NCBI GenBank assembly: GCA_036872755.1
Contig: JAVHNS010000005.1
Span: forward strand, 620,001-684,000
DNA length: 64,000 bases
Direction of reading: 5' to 3'
Source: Orbilia blumenaviensis
Lineage: Eukaryota > Ascomycota > Orbiliomycetes > Orbiliales > Orbiliaceae
Of the stretch, positions 26,380 to 37,717 are shown piece by piece. The notes under the pieces are model-generated. The model did not search any database. It had not been told where the DNA came from and saw only the letters and a list, made by a program, of their open reading frames with translations. How positions within the stretch are numbered: position 1 is the first letter of the stretch; every line of letters starts with the position of its first letter. The position numbers were made by a program, and so were the translations under genes.

Positions 26380-27286
26380 TCACTTTGACTTCTTCGCCTC
26401 AGCCTCCGCGGCTGCAAGATGCCATGCGAATAGCCTCCTAAACGTCGCCTTACCACCAGTCTCAATCACGTCTCCATGACAGGGAATAATCCTATCAAAC
26501 TCCCATCCATCCATAATCTTCGCGCTTCTGTTAAAGCTCGGCCTTCCTTTACTGCTAGCTCCATACCACAAAAATCTCTGCTGACTCTTTCCAGCCAAAG
26601 AAGTGAAGATATGCATAGAAACCTTAGTCCAGAATCCGGCTTTCGCGTCGATATCGGTCTTCGAGAATTGTTCCTGCGCTGGCAGGTTAAAGATCAAATC
26701 TGCCTCGATAACGGTACCGGACGGCTTATGCAATAGAGCAATTTCATGGCTCATATGTCCATCCCAGTATTCGAGCTCGAAGTCTCGGGTGAAGTCTTCT
26801 GGGAGGACTAGGGAGTTCTTGTTCTCGGCGTTATATGAGAAATCGAAGGGGACGTCTTCGTTGCCTTGCTTGACACGCTTTTGGTACAGGGTCGTGGGAC
26901 CGATGACACGGGCAGATGGGTAGGCAGTCTTCCATGGTCCGATGTTGAGGTGGTGCTCGATATCCGGAGCAACGATGTAGGAAACCTGACCGCCAAGGGA
27001 GGTGACGGTTGAGGCCACTTCCTCGGTTAGGACGGTTGGAGAGAAGACGACAAGACCGCCGGAAGATAATTTGGCTGTTGGTTGAATTGGTTAGTATGGT
27101 TTTCATATTGGGGGTATATATGCATAATCACATAAGGTAACGAGGTTACATACCAATTGTGGCTCTACCGCCGAATTTGAGGAGACCGACGCGGAGGAAT
27201 GGGACAGATACGGTGGTGATTGCATCGGTGACTTGCCTGATAACGGCAGTCTTGGACGGGTCGGCACCCCAGAGTTTGGACGACAT
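26380..27286 (-). CDS. DUF4336-like protein
   Basis: Two exons on the minus strand, 27286-27154 and 27074-26380, joined as ATI-AKLSSGG, giving 275 residues. The intron has a clear CTAAC branch point. The section YIVAPDIEHHLNIGPWK followed by YPSARVIGPTTLYQKR, and later GHMSHEIALLHKPSGTVIEADL, match the DUF4336 family, which resembles metallo-beta-lactamase folds but usually lacks the full HxHxDH metal site; none is visible here either. A later section reads WEFDRIIPCHGDVIETGGK, like the C-terminal GHGD site of that fold. No signal peptide is evident. Function is unknown in the family. Ending is a Lys-rich AEAEAKKSK tail. Confidence 0.8.
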
Positions 27287-28863
27287 GGTGATATTAATTG
27301 GTTGTTGTTGTGTTGGTGTATAGTAAGTAGGTGATGAGGTATATAATTATACTTTAGGAATCGGATCGTAGAACTCAAGAGTTTATTGAGGTATAGAAGA
27401 TGAGTGTAGTTGGAATGATGTTGTTATAATGCAAAATTCTGGAGCTATTTCAGTCCATTGAAGTTCGATCCCGGCACTTTTATAACCACCTTCCCTTCCA
27501 ACATGATAACAATACGGCTTTCCAGAAGTCCCGGTTTTCTGGCGCTTTTTCTTGATAATGCGACGCAATCAATATCGCAATAGCGAATTAACGGAAAAAC
27601 GCCATTATCGTCAAAGAAAAAAAAAATCATATGCACCTATGAAGTGGAAGGATGGAGAAGGATGGAGTAGTAATCCAATTAGTCCGTCTACGAATATGCA
27701 CCCAAAGTCCGCATTTCCGGGCGAGCCGTCGGGGTAGTTTTTTATTGTTCTTTTGTTCTTTTTTTTCTTCTGCAACGTTTGCGACCGTTTGACCAGCTTT
27801 CCCAGACGAACTGGGCGAATGGGAAATGACGTCCTTGCAGGTTCGAGTATTCGCTCTGCATTTGCAGGTGTAAAGTCCGTCGCTTCTGGACGCTAGCAGG
27901 GGTTCGCGGACGAACTGTTTTGGCGAGAGGACTCGGATTGTGAGCTTCACGGGCATCCTCGGTGTCGGTGTCGGTGTTTGGTAGTTTTACACCATAATCA
28001 CTGTTTTACTTTCTACATCGTTGAGGCTTAGATATCAGTCGGTTCCGAGGCTCTGGAAGTTCGAAATGCCGAATAGTAATAATACCAACGTTAACATGAG
28101 GCCTATGTGATTCTAGACTTTTCCGGTGCTCGACATTGTAAATGGCGGAATCGGCATGCCAGCTGTTCAAGCGGATTTTGGGTGCTCAATTCTGGTGGCT
28201 CGGCTCCACTTGCAAAAAAAGACGGCTGCCCCGCCGGCTGAGTGTTTAGTAATCGGGAATAATTGCTTGGCGCGCGGAGACGACCTGGCTGTAGATATTG
28301 ATACATTATAATATATTATGAGCTCCTGTACTCTGAGGTAGACATTGATAACTTAGGCCCTTTCTTTAGGCCGGATTTTCAAGCTTTCTATGAGCCTTGA
28401 TGGCTCGAGCGAGGCCCAGCTAGTAGCCCCGCTTTAAAAATTTCTGAATATGTTGATTTTCAGGAGCGTCTTACGCTATCAACATTTATATTTTTGCATC
28501 GTAGATGCATAAGTATGCATCACGATCGATATATCCGGATATATATCCATTCTCTTTGCTTGGTGCCTAGGGACCTTCTACTTGTGCCCTACATGGCACT
28601 CAAAAGTAGGAGGGTTTTCAGAAGCTTACATTTTCCCAGAGTAAAACAGCCTAAGCTAACCGCCACACAGCTATAACTAGAACAAAGCAACGTAGCTTCT
28701 GTAAAATGTCTATTATGGGACTCTTAACTTGCAATGGTAATGGGTACGGTGAATTCTAGAATAAAATAGAACTACGGTGGCATTGTGGCATAAAGCCGCA
28801 GTTTCGAACGTTTTATTCACTGCACTGCACCAGCATTACGATAGTAGAATTGTATTAATCTGG

Positions 28864-28894
28864 TCTCGTAAACCAGCCTCCACGAAGTAACCCG
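28864..28894 (-). repeat. Short dispersed repeat, copy A
   Basis: A 31-base segment that aligns with 55766-55804. Over the aligned 24-base right part the two differ at five positions, and all five are A/G or T/C transitions with this copy carrying the A or T. Copy B has 8 additional bases after TCTCGTA. Confidence 0.45.
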
Positions 28895-29160
28895 ACCAAT
28901 CTGGTGAATTGAATTCACTCTAAGCCCGCAAGTAAATGGCTGATCTACACAAAAAACAACTGGCAAACTAACTAGAGTTGTTTTGTTTAAATATACAAGG
29001 ACTGGTATCAATATAGACTCAGATAGGCAGGCTCTAATCTGTAAATCCCAACATATAAATCAGCCCAGATTAACCAGAATCTTACCATGCCCATAGTATA
29101 GTATCCGTTTAAAATATTTCATCGATAATTAATTACCCAGGTAATTAGGTACCTATAGAC

Positions 29161-29191
<31 letters not shown>
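29161..29191. repeat. (GAAA)n microsatellite
   Basis: Seven or more perfect AAGA/GAAA tetranucleotide units, about 260 bases downstream of the HET gene stop. Confidence 0.9.
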
Positions 29192-29450
29192 GTAGAGCGA
29201 ATCAATTTTTGGTATCGAATCTCATACAAGCTAACATCTATATCCCGATTGTGAAATCACGGAGCCGGCTAAAAGACTTTGTATGCTATGAATACTAAAA
29301 GAACAATCCACCTCCAACAGTGTGTGTATTCCAAAAACCCAAGGGGAGATTGATAACGTGCAACACCGTCACCACTAAAGGGGAAATCAAGCTACCCTCT
29401 TTTCCAGTCGGCTGTTGAAGATTCCTGGGCTCGAATGCCATTCCATTCAA

Positions 29451-31991
29451 TCATAAAACCTCCCAATTGACTGCTGTTGGTGCGATGTAATCAATGCAAG
29501 TAATAAGTTGAGGGTTGATATTTGGTCGGGGAGGGAGAGTCGTGATTTTGCGAGCAAGGCGAATAAAGTAGATATGTTGGGTCTCCTTGATACAATATTT
29601 TTCAATCAATTCTGATGTTCCAATCAAGCAGTCTCCTGACTTTGCAAGATACTTGCGCCCCCCTTCTTCCTTAGTGCTTTGGTACAGCTCGCTCAATATT
29701 GTGCACCTCGTCAATGGTTCTGTTCCACTCTCTCCGATGACTACCACGTATTTGTGCGTTCCAGGGGGCCCAACTTTCTCAAGCGTTCCTTCAAGGGGCA
29801 CATTTCTCAGAACTTCCATCTCGGTGGCAATTCCATGCGATAAGATCTTTACGCGAGCGTTTTTTGGTTCCAGGCCGAGAGTTCTGTCAGTTGTCGCAAC
29901 GAGCATCACTTCCTTCATAAGCACCGATCCTTCTTTAGACAGCTTCCATTTCTCGACCGGCTTCTCATTAGGGATCAAATATCCTCGTCTCATGAAATGT
30001 TTGGCCCCGAGTTCTGGTTGGAGGCGATCAAAAGGAAGTAGGGTGCCTGCGACCCTAAATTTCTTTTTCCCCAGTGTCTTGAAGCTTTCTGGTGGTTCAT
30101 GCTTAAATTTCTTGTCGCTGTAGATCCCGCTAAAGCAGGAAACGGTTCCATAAAATGATGAAAAGAAGTGTGCTCCCACTTTGGCTTGAATCTCCTCTAG
30201 AAATTTGAGTGGGTATCTACCTAAGACTAAACTAGGTTGCTGTGCCTCTGATGAGGCTGCGGTCTCTGTATACCACTTCGTAGCTCCAAGGACCGACATG
30301 ATTGCTTCTGCACGCCTTTTACTGTTGGTGCATTTTCGTCTTTCAGCTAATGTTAGAATAGCTATGGGATCAGAAGAGGAGATTAAGTCGGTGCGGGTTA
30401 TTGAAATAATAATTTCAAGCTCGAGTAACCCTATGTTGAGAGAATGAGATAGACGTTTTTCGAGACGCCCCGCTTGATAGGAAGGTGCGAATGCGGGCCT
30501 GTCGCTTCCATAGTACACTAAAGCTAGAATTGTGTCCAGGCTAACCACAGGGGACGATTGGTCCTCAAGTAAGGTAAAGGGATTCCAGTCCTTGTCTATA
30601 AGTATCATGTCGGGCCGAAGGTACCATTCTTGAAGAGTCCAAAGAGATGTGAACCACCCAGTGAGGTCCCGTTTCCTGAGGTCCCTGAGGTCCCTGATGT
30701 TCTTGGAGGTCTCGGAGGAGTCGGCCAGACCAGTTACACTATAATGCGGAGCACCCGTTGTTGGGAGGTTACATTCGTTTATTGTGAGAGTAACTTGGTG
30801 TGTTGGGTGCGCCGGCGCATCAATATTCAAATCGGGGAATCCTCTGTGTTTCGGCGGAAGATTGTCATGTATGGAAGAGCGAGCGAGGTAGTGAACTACC
30901 TCGCGCAGGCCTTTGAAGCCGCAGATCTCAGGTGAATTTAGCCAGCTAAAAGCCAGCCTGGCTTGTCCAAAAATGAAGCCTTGGATTGAAATTTCTCGCC
31001 GCTTTAGCGGGTCGTTGTCGTCTTGGGGTATACAGAACAGATCAAACCAGAGATGCTTAGATGGGGCAAAAATGTCTTTGTGCTCCGCAAAGGCTTGTGG
31101 CAGCTCCTCAACGTTGAATTTCGAGTTCGTCGGAACAAGCCAACCTACGCCCTCTATCTCGACTTTAGCTTCTGTCCTCCAGCGGCCCCAGGTATGACTG
31201 ATGACACAGTATGATGGAACATCCGGGAGTTCTTTTACTCGAACAGTTTTACGGGCTTCAATATCCCAAAGGTAATAGGGAAGGGTAACTTCTTCACCAT
31301 TTGTTGTTAAATCGAGACGCTTTCCAGGCCCATGCCAAGGTTTGCAGTCGGATGTATCGAGGCCAGCAGAATGCCGGGTTGCAGGCATGGGGGACTGATC
31401 ATGAATATCTAGCAAGGAACCGATCCGCCGGCAAGCCGCGCTGAGACTTACCAGCCGTCTCGTGAATTTGATTTGAGCGAGTTGCAGGAACTCAGCCAAG
31501 AACAACCAGGCCATCTTATCACTATGGCAGAGTTTCAGTGACAGAGGTTCCACCTTGGATTTGAGATTCCCTGATGCGTGGTCTTGAATTGTGGACAAAA
31601 TTTTGAATGCCTGGCTATCACGTCCGATTTGCAACTCTTCGTTCCAGGCATGGAGAAGCTGTAAGCTCTCAAATCCCGATGGTCCTAACAATTTAGGAAG
31701 CATGTTGTCTTTATCCTGTTGGAACCAGTATAGGAGAAAATTGAATCTTGCCATTGCCCTGAGCCAAGGAGCCCCGAGCACGGTATTTTCCTTAGTGGAG
31801 CCCTTGTCATGGACCTTAGAATCGTACTCCGACCTGGGCTCGTTCAGTATTTGGTCGTTTAGTACTATCGTTGTTAACAATACCCCCAACCATATCAATC
31901 GATCAGCATGATCACGTAGGAGGGTTGAATCATCGCCAATCCGCATTAGTTTTATTGGGGTGTTTCTTAATATATTTGAAAATGTAATCAA
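29451..31991 (-). CDS. HET-domain protein (second copy in window)
   Basis: Single frame of 846 residues. The first about 250 residues are helical without a recognised domain and end in a typical HET leader (PYYLWDIEARKTVRV). The HET domain spans about residues 258-460: YCVISHTWGRW at 261-271, LWFDLFCIPQDD at 314-325 and SLWTLQEWYLRP at 449-460. The tract RDLRDLRKRDLTGWF just before the third motif comes from a small internal DNA duplication. The C-terminal 380 residues look like a variable extension with no named domain. It is not a close paralog of the HET protein at 4053-6533: motif spacing and flanks differ. An alternative Met lies at residue 16. It is divergently placed to the membrane-protein gene at 33362. 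The family is tied to incompatibility-type cell death. Confidence 0.87.
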   Translation of the reverse strand: MITFSNILRNTPIKLMRIGDDSTLLRDHADRLIWLGVLLTTIVLNDQILNEPRSEYDSKVHDKGSTKENTVLGAPWLRAMARFNFLLYWFQQDKDNMLPKLLGPSGFESLQLLHAWNEELQIGRDSQAFKILSTIQDHASGNLKSKVEPLSLKLCHSDKMAWLFLAEFLQLAQIKFTRRLVSLSAACRRIGSLLDIHDQSPMPATRHSAGLDTSDCKPWHGPGKRLDLTTNGEEVTLPYYLWDIEARKTVRVKELPDVPSYCVISHTWGRWRTEAKVEIEGVGWLVPTNSKFNVEELPQAFAEHKDIFAPSKHLWFDLFCIPQDDNDPLKRREISIQGFIFGQARLAFSWLNSPEICGFKGLREVVHYLARSSIHDNLPPKHRGFPDLNIDAPAHPTHQVTLTINECNLPTTGAPHYSVTGLADSSETSKNIRDLRDLRKRDLTGWFTSLWTLQEWYLRPDMILIDKDWNPFTLLEDQSSPVVSLDTILALVYYGSDRPAFAPSYQAGRLEKRLSHSLNIGLLELEIIISITRTDLISSSDPIAILTLAERRKCTNSKRRAEAIMSVLGATKWYTETAASSEAQQPSLVLGRYPLKFLEEIQAKVGAHFFSSFYGTVSCFSGIYSDKKFKHEPPESFKTLGKKKFRVAGTLLPFDRLQPELGAKHFMRRGYLIPNEKPVEKWKLSKEGSVLMKEVMLVATTDRTLGLEPKNARVKILSHGIATEMEVLRNVPLEGTLEKVGPPGTHKYVVVIGESGTEPLTRCTILSELYQSTKEEGGRKYLAKSGDCLIGTSELIEKYCIKETQHIYFIRLARKITTLPPRPNINPQLITCIDYIAPTAVNWEVL

Positions 31992-33361
31992 GAAATGGGT
32001 TCACGTGACCGCTGGTGGGTGTTATGAACAAGAGATTGACAAAGGTGTAAGGCAAGTTGAAAAAAAAAAAAAAGTGGGGAAGAGAAGTCTATGGTTTAAC
32101 AATATGATCAAATCGATATTTGGAGAAATCAATATATGAATTGAACTTGAAACTTCGAGGTAGTGAGATCGTTGGCTGGGGGTACTCAAATTTTAGTGGT
32201 TAAGTGTCTGGTGGACGAGATTTTGATTCGGTTGACGAGATTATACCGATTAAATACGCTAGCTCTGACCCCGCAATCCCTGGACAAGGCCGATGAAATA
32301 ATCTCCTTGGAATCTCTAGTGCATGCACGGCCTGGGTCGACGCCATGCATAGCCAGGTGTCGCTAACTGTATGACCTGGCATCGCAGGCATTCGTTTGAT
32401 AGGCTGTACCTTATGATCGTCTGCTGGACCAGGAAATTCTCTTCGATTGCACCTACACGCGCAATCGAATCTTCATCCGTATCTTTGGGAGAAGAGTGGG
32501 CTAAGTATCAGGCATGTAATGGAGATCAGTTCAGATATATAGACAACACGGACACCCTTTTGGTTTTACACTAAGTGGTATTTGTGTTGATACTTGTTGC
32601 GGTTTGCAGATGCCTGACAGCTCGCGAAGTACATCGGCAAGTATGATCGGTCCCGGAGTTGCATTTAGGAATGGGGGCTACAGGGAGCTAATCTGCTATT
32701 GGAGGGCAAGTTTTCGCGGTGTGGCACAGATGGGAGCGGGCGCCCGCCCTGTCGAGCTCTGTTTTGATCTCAATATAGTGATGACGCTAATGAGCGTCTG
32801 GAGAGGCAGGGTCTTATTTCCCCGATACCACGCTACTGAGCATGTAAGGCTGTCTTTGGGTGGTGTAATCTCACAAGCAGGCAATGTCAACGTCGCGCGA
32901 TCAAGCAGGCGCAGGGCTTATGATACCTGGACGACTTCTCAGTTGCAAGAAGATTGTTTGCGCTGAGTTATGGGCATGTCAGAAATATTTCTGTGCAGGT
33001 AAAACTGACACTGATGTTGTTTAGTCATACCGCTCTATTCGATATATTCGCCCTTGACGAGGCTTACGGCCAATTGCAACCTTTAATATCCGTTGAGATG
33101 TCAGCCTGCAGCGTCCGTAAGAGAGAAGAAAAAGACTGAGCCGACTACCAAACAAACAGCTAAGCTCTCAACCAGCCGGGATTCTTAGTAACCGGACAAG
33201 GCTTGATCCTAAGCTATAGCACACCTAGGCTAAGCTGACCTAGTTTCGCACAAAGTCGGCTCGGAGTAATATTAATATACAGTCGATTTAATTCCCAGAA
33301 TCTTGTGGCGTTGTCGCACCGATTTTCATACATAAATAACGACATAAACCCAAAGCAAAAA
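31992..33361. other. Shared upstream region of divergent HET and membrane-protein genes
   Basis: About 1.37 kb between two divergent genes. A plus-strand frame at 32604-32966 (120 codons) has no motif and no splice support and is not called. An A14 run lies near 32060. The section near 33210-33230 holds several CTAAGCT-like repeats. Confidence 0.5.
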
Positions 33362-34744
33362 ATGTCTATGGACGCAGATTCAGACTCCATTACCGTTGCG
33401 GTTTTTACAGCCCTTGGTACAATCGTTGGCTACCTTGGCACTGAGGTTGCCTCATCTTCCATTTTCGATCGCCTATTATGGCCAACACGCTACAACAATT
33501 ATAATCCGGCGCGTCCTACTTCGCTGCTATGGATAGCGCTTTTCATGCCCATGGGTGGGCCGATCCACAAAGCCGCCATCGAGGCCCTCGATAAATTCGT
33601 TGCTAATGATTTATGGGGTGGGCGCCTGATCGGGGACATGCTGGGTACTGCCTTCTACGGAGACTGCGGTTATCATTACATTCCACATGGTAGACATTCT
33701 GGTGCCGCGGAGGGACTTGATAAGAAGGATGCCCGCAACGCCTTTTGGGCTACAGTTCTTAAACTGGTACCTTGGCGCAAATTAGTTGATAAACCACAGG
33801 TTATTGAGGGAGACGGGAATGAGCAGCAAAATATACGAGCCTACTGCCCTGTATTCGAGCTCGAACTTACGCGGGTAACTGGGGAGAGGAAGGAGCAGCC
33901 GCGCGCAGACGTCACTGGTGATATAGGGCCCTTGAAACTACGGTATGTCATTGGCATCCTCGTCAGTGAAGTTATTACAATTGCATTTGGCATTGCTACT
34001 GCTGTTGCGTGGAAAAGCCCTTTTGCTGCATGGTATTTTGCCCCTCTCCTACTTAAGTTGCTAGCTCTATTGTTCCACATCCGTCGAGAACCCGTGCAGC
34101 CTCCAAGCTTGGGGAAAAACAGCAATGAGAACACAGTGATTTTCCAAATGAGCGCTGGGCAGAATAGCTGCTTTCTCATATCTGGACCAAAGGACTTGAT
34201 TTATCAGTTCTGCTACCACTATGGTCACCCTTTTCGCAACCAACGAGCAGCATTGAACCATATAGGAGACCGTACCAGAGAAGTGATATCTATGTTCACT
34301 ACCATCGGTTTCGTCTTTGTTTATCCGGCTGGATTGATCGCTTTCATCTTCGCTTCCGCCGACATTCAGTGGGTCTGGCTCGGCTATCAGATCGCAGCAA
34401 TGATAAGTATGCATTGTTATCGGTTTTTTGGTGGTGAGCATCGTGGCTCGACACAAGAGTGGCTCGCAACGGAGCTCGGACGTCTCGGGTCGGAATGGGA
34501 ACGGGATCCCGAAGACGTGGAGGCTGTGGTGAATAACTCGGATTTCAAAACACCCATACATTTTCAGGATAGTCAGTCTGGCTTGATGGTTCAGGCACGA
34601 TTGCGCACAAGGATCTTCGAGAAGGCTGGTGGAGCACGGGCCTACCAGAAGAGGCGTATTGAGCAATTCCTTGCCAATGAATCTCCAGTTGGTACGGGTA
34701 ATTCCACTGGTATTGAAGGGACACCTAGTATAAAATCGGGATAG
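33362..34744 (+). CDS. Multi-pass membrane protein of unknown function
   Basis: Single frame of 460 residues from MSMDADSDS; an in-frame Met at 33305 would add 19 residues, but the AAAAAATG context at 33362 and the hydrophilic start favour the inner one. An N-terminal hydrophobic segment lies at about 9-26. A soluble section follows with conserved-looking LFMPMGGPIHKAAIEALDKF and FYGDCGYHYIPHG. Four further spans lie at about 193-217, 220-240, 308-333 and 337-357. The C-terminal 90 residues are hydrophilic with helical, charged sections. No family name is recognised. It is head-to-head with the HET gene, which suggests possible co-regulation but nothing more. Placement at plasma or endomembrane is open. 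Confidence 0.78.
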   Translation: MSMDADSDSITVAVFTALGTIVGYLGTEVASSSIFDRLLWPTRYNNYNPARPTSLLWIALFMPMGGPIHKAAIEALDKFVANDLWGGRLIGDMLGTAFYGDCGYHYIPHGRHSGAAEGLDKKDARNAFWATVLKLVPWRKLVDKPQVIEGDGNEQQNIRAYCPVFELELTRVTGERKEQPRADVTGDIGPLKLRYVIGILVSEVITIAFGIATAVAWKSPFAAWYFAPLLLKLLALLFHIRREPVQPPSLGKNSNENTVIFQMSAGQNSCFLISGPKDLIYQFCYHYGHPFRNQRAALNHIGDRTREVISMFTTIGFVFVYPAGLIAFIFASADIQWVWLGYQIAAMISMHCYRFFGGEHRGSTQEWLATELGRLGSEWERDPEDVEAVVNNSDFKTPIHFQDSQSGLMVQARLRTRIFEKAGGARAYQKRRIEQFLANESPVGTGNSTGIEGTPSIKSG

Positions 34745-37112
34745 GTAGATATAAAGCCATTGTTAACCAAATAGAGGGCCAAGGGGCTATAAAAAAGATG
34801 TCGATGAGCCGAGAAGGTTGAGGGACACATATTCAATAGGGCAATTCCTGTTCAATTAATTGGGTAGTTACTTATGTAGTCATGAAGGCCATGTGCTAAC
34901 GCTTTTGTAGGCTGGACCATGTTGATTAGATTTAACATTTTATTGGAGTTAACTAGTTCTCATTCAAGTTTTTGGCAATATTAATTGCGCAGCTCGAGCC
35001 TTCACCTGTGTCATTCTATAATTCTGGAAGATATAATTCATGTAGATATCTGGAGGGGCTAAGCCGATCATAGTATCTAAATATCGATCACTGCAAAAAA
35101 AAACTTGTATCAGCAAGTTTGTTACATAATCTTAACTGATTGGGGGGTGCAGCCAGACGGCAATTAATGGGTCTACTGACTATACAGTCCAATCGATCGT
35201 TGATTGTAGTATATCTATAAGTTTTTTTCATGAATTTAATTGTAAGACAGCTTCTACAAATAGTAAGTCGGCCCTAGACACTCTTGGTGAAAAGATTCGA
35301 GATGTGCATGTAATAGGGCGGCCTTTTAAACTTTTGGGTTGGAATTCACTGATATCATGATGCGTGTTGTGGTGTTGTATAACGGGAGAGCACCCAAGCG
35401 TGAAGCTTTCGAGGTTGAATGCCGAAGGGGAAGCTGATCAAGAATTAATATTATGGCATTGCATTGCAATTTCAGGTATCAACAGTGAGTTTGCTGACAT
35501 TCTGTCCGGCTTTTGTGACTTAACTAGATCCTAACCAGAAGTTTAAGCACAGAGCGCTGTGCTGTGCAGCTGACCGTCGGACGGGTATCGACAGACACCA
35601 CGTTCCCGATTCACGAATCACTGTCGACGGGCTGCAGCGTCAGGATCCATTCCCTCTTCAACAAATTTATTATGAATCAGGTACGGTCATATTACTGGTT
35701 GACCCCACAATTCTAAAATTTTCATTTTGAGTTGAAGGGGTTGGTTTTTTTGGATTTCTTAGTAATTAAGGATTGGGGAAGCCATGCGACAGGCACATCT
35801 GACCATCAGGGAAACCATGTGGGCATCCCACAACACCATCTTCCCTATGTGTTTGTCCGTTTCGACGGAACACTTTATCCATTTTGGGAAGTTTACCCAA
35901 GACAGGGTAGCACGGCGCATTGCCTGGCCAACGAGTTGTAGCCCATGTTCGCGGGAAAAAAAGAGCGCTTCAGTGGTCCTTCGCCAGCTGACAGCGAGTA
36001 TTCTGTGTATTTCCGTGTGTAAAATTCTGTAACATCCATACAGGCGTAAAGTCCCGCGGTGGGGTTCAAAACAAACCAGCTGATGCAGGGCAGCTGTCGA
36101 GGTCAGAAGAAGGGTCCTGGAGAAAAAGGGACATTAAGTAGACCTGTTCCTGGTTTTTGGGGCTTGCATGATACATGTACCTGCAAGTGTCACCGATACA
36201 TACCACCACTATTCTTTTCCTATCCTCTTTTTGCGCCCGCTGGATCTTAGTAAAAAGTTAAGAGTCAGAACGACGAACGTGGAGAGAGAGAGACATATTG
36301 TTGGGCCCTGGAAAGTTATACACGGGAACAGATACCTATATCTGCTACTACAAGTATAGTGTCTATATCGATACGGTTCTGCTACGTCTGGTCTATGACG
36401 ATATAACATAACTACGGAGCCACTCCCTCGTCGCATCTTCTAACTTCTTCCCTCTTCCCTCTTCTTCAATTGCTTGCTTGGGGAAATACCTATATACTAC
36501 TGGCAGTCAGTTCCATACTCATCTACCTGTGTACTTCGTAGTTCCACACTCCCACGAATTTTTTACCGGACTGCATTGCATCATTGCGACATTGCCGACG
36601 TCGCATTAAAATAGCGTAAGGTAAGTACTAGTAACTGCTTGGTTATTGGCCAGTAGCATTCAAAGCCGTGGTGGATTCGTTCGCTGCAACGAAACGTCAG
36701 CTCGCGAAAGCCATCCCACATCAACCCAGCCTTCCTACTTTCGGCCATTTTCATAGTTAACCAATTCTTTCTTCTGCGACTTCAGACATTCCTTCCCTTT
36801 TCCTACCAAAGCTTCAAGCTTCTCTCAATCCTCCTATCCCCACGAAGATACTTACATCGCCCTCGGAAACCAGGAATAACGTCACTTTGCTGCTGTCGCT
36901 TGCTGCAAAGGAAGGAAAATACCCACTTTTCCGGATCCCGATAAGGTCTTTTGCATTACTCTCTCCGCGTCGCTACGGATATCGGCAACCCCAAATCAGG
37001 GCCCGCCACTAGATACGGAAACACCACAAATACCCATTCCATCGCCTTGCATAAATCTTTTCGATATCCTCAATTATCGCTGTAACTCTATCGCGATACA
37101 TACTCCGTCAAG
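34745..37112. other. Intergenic, promoter of the MARVEL-like gene at its right end
   Basis: AT-rich to about 36000, then pyrimidine-rich from 36450 to 37112. CT-rich runs at about 36780-36840 are the kind of core promoter or 5' leader usual in ascomycetes and precede the start at 37113. No convincing coding frame. Confidence 0.5.
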
Positions 37113-37717
37113 ATGTTCTTCGAAAAGGCTGCCCTTTGGTTCCTTCGAATCGCACAGTGGTGTCTCTGTGTTACACTCCTCGGTATATCAGGCTACCTCG
37201 TCAACGAGTATGCCCAGGCCAAGTCTAGAGTACCGCCAGAGGTCTGGCTGCCTTGCATTACCGTAAGTATCTCCAATTGGCATCTTATCCCAGCGAATAT
37301 GTTAATAAAATGCTAATTCTACATGGTTATTAGTCTGCTTTCGCCGTTTGTATCATGTTCTACTCCATAACCCTCCTCTGCTGCCTCGGCCGTCTCCTCC
37401 TCAACATTGCCGCCTTCTTCGACTTCTGCTTTATGGTCACCTACATCGCTGCTGTCGTCCTGAACCGTAATAACTTCCACCAAGACGGTCGCCAGAATCA
37501 TTTATGGCAGGCCTTGACCTGGACCAGGCAGCAGGCTGGAATTGACTCGCATGCTAATAAGAACTTGCCATTGGTCAAGGCCATGGTTGGACTTACAACG
37601 ACATTGATGGTTTTGTTCATTATCACCACTCTTATGTGTATCAATCTTGCGAGGTTGGCTGATGAGAAACACGAGGAGAAGACTAGCCACAGGAGGAGAT
37701 CTACCAGCCGTGTTTAA
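37113..37717 (+). CDS. MARVEL-like four-span membrane protein
   Basis: Two exons, 37113-37262 and 37334-37717, joined in phase 0 as PCIT-SAFAV, giving 177 residues. The 71-base intron has GTAAGT, a GCTAAT branch and TTAG end. Four hydrophobic helices are visible: LWFLRIAQWCLCVTLLGISG, FAVCIMFYSITLLCCLG, LLNIAAFFDFCFMVTYIAA and LMVLFIITTLMCINLA. A short polar loop with NRNNFHQDGRQNHLWQAL sits between spans 3 and 4. The C-terminus is basic (SHRRRSTSRV) and cytoplasmic by prediction. This fits small fungal MARVEL-type or eisosome-associated proteins; no definite family can be assigned without a search. Confidence 0.78.

Larger units (their letters stand above)
27287..29450. other. Intergenic, repeat-bearing
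   Basis: No convincing gene. A minus-strand frame at 27627-27956 has no motif and sits on purine-rich DNA. The section contains a GAAA microsatellite and one copy of a short dispersed element shared with 55766-55804. Confidence 0.5.

Noticed and set aside
27627..27956. 109-codon minus-strand frame
   Set aside because: No motif, no splice context, and its Lys/Glu run comes from a homopolymer-rich stretch.
32604..32966. 120-codon plus-strand frame
   Set aside because: No family motif, and it lies in the shared upstream region of two divergent genes; kept as non-coding.
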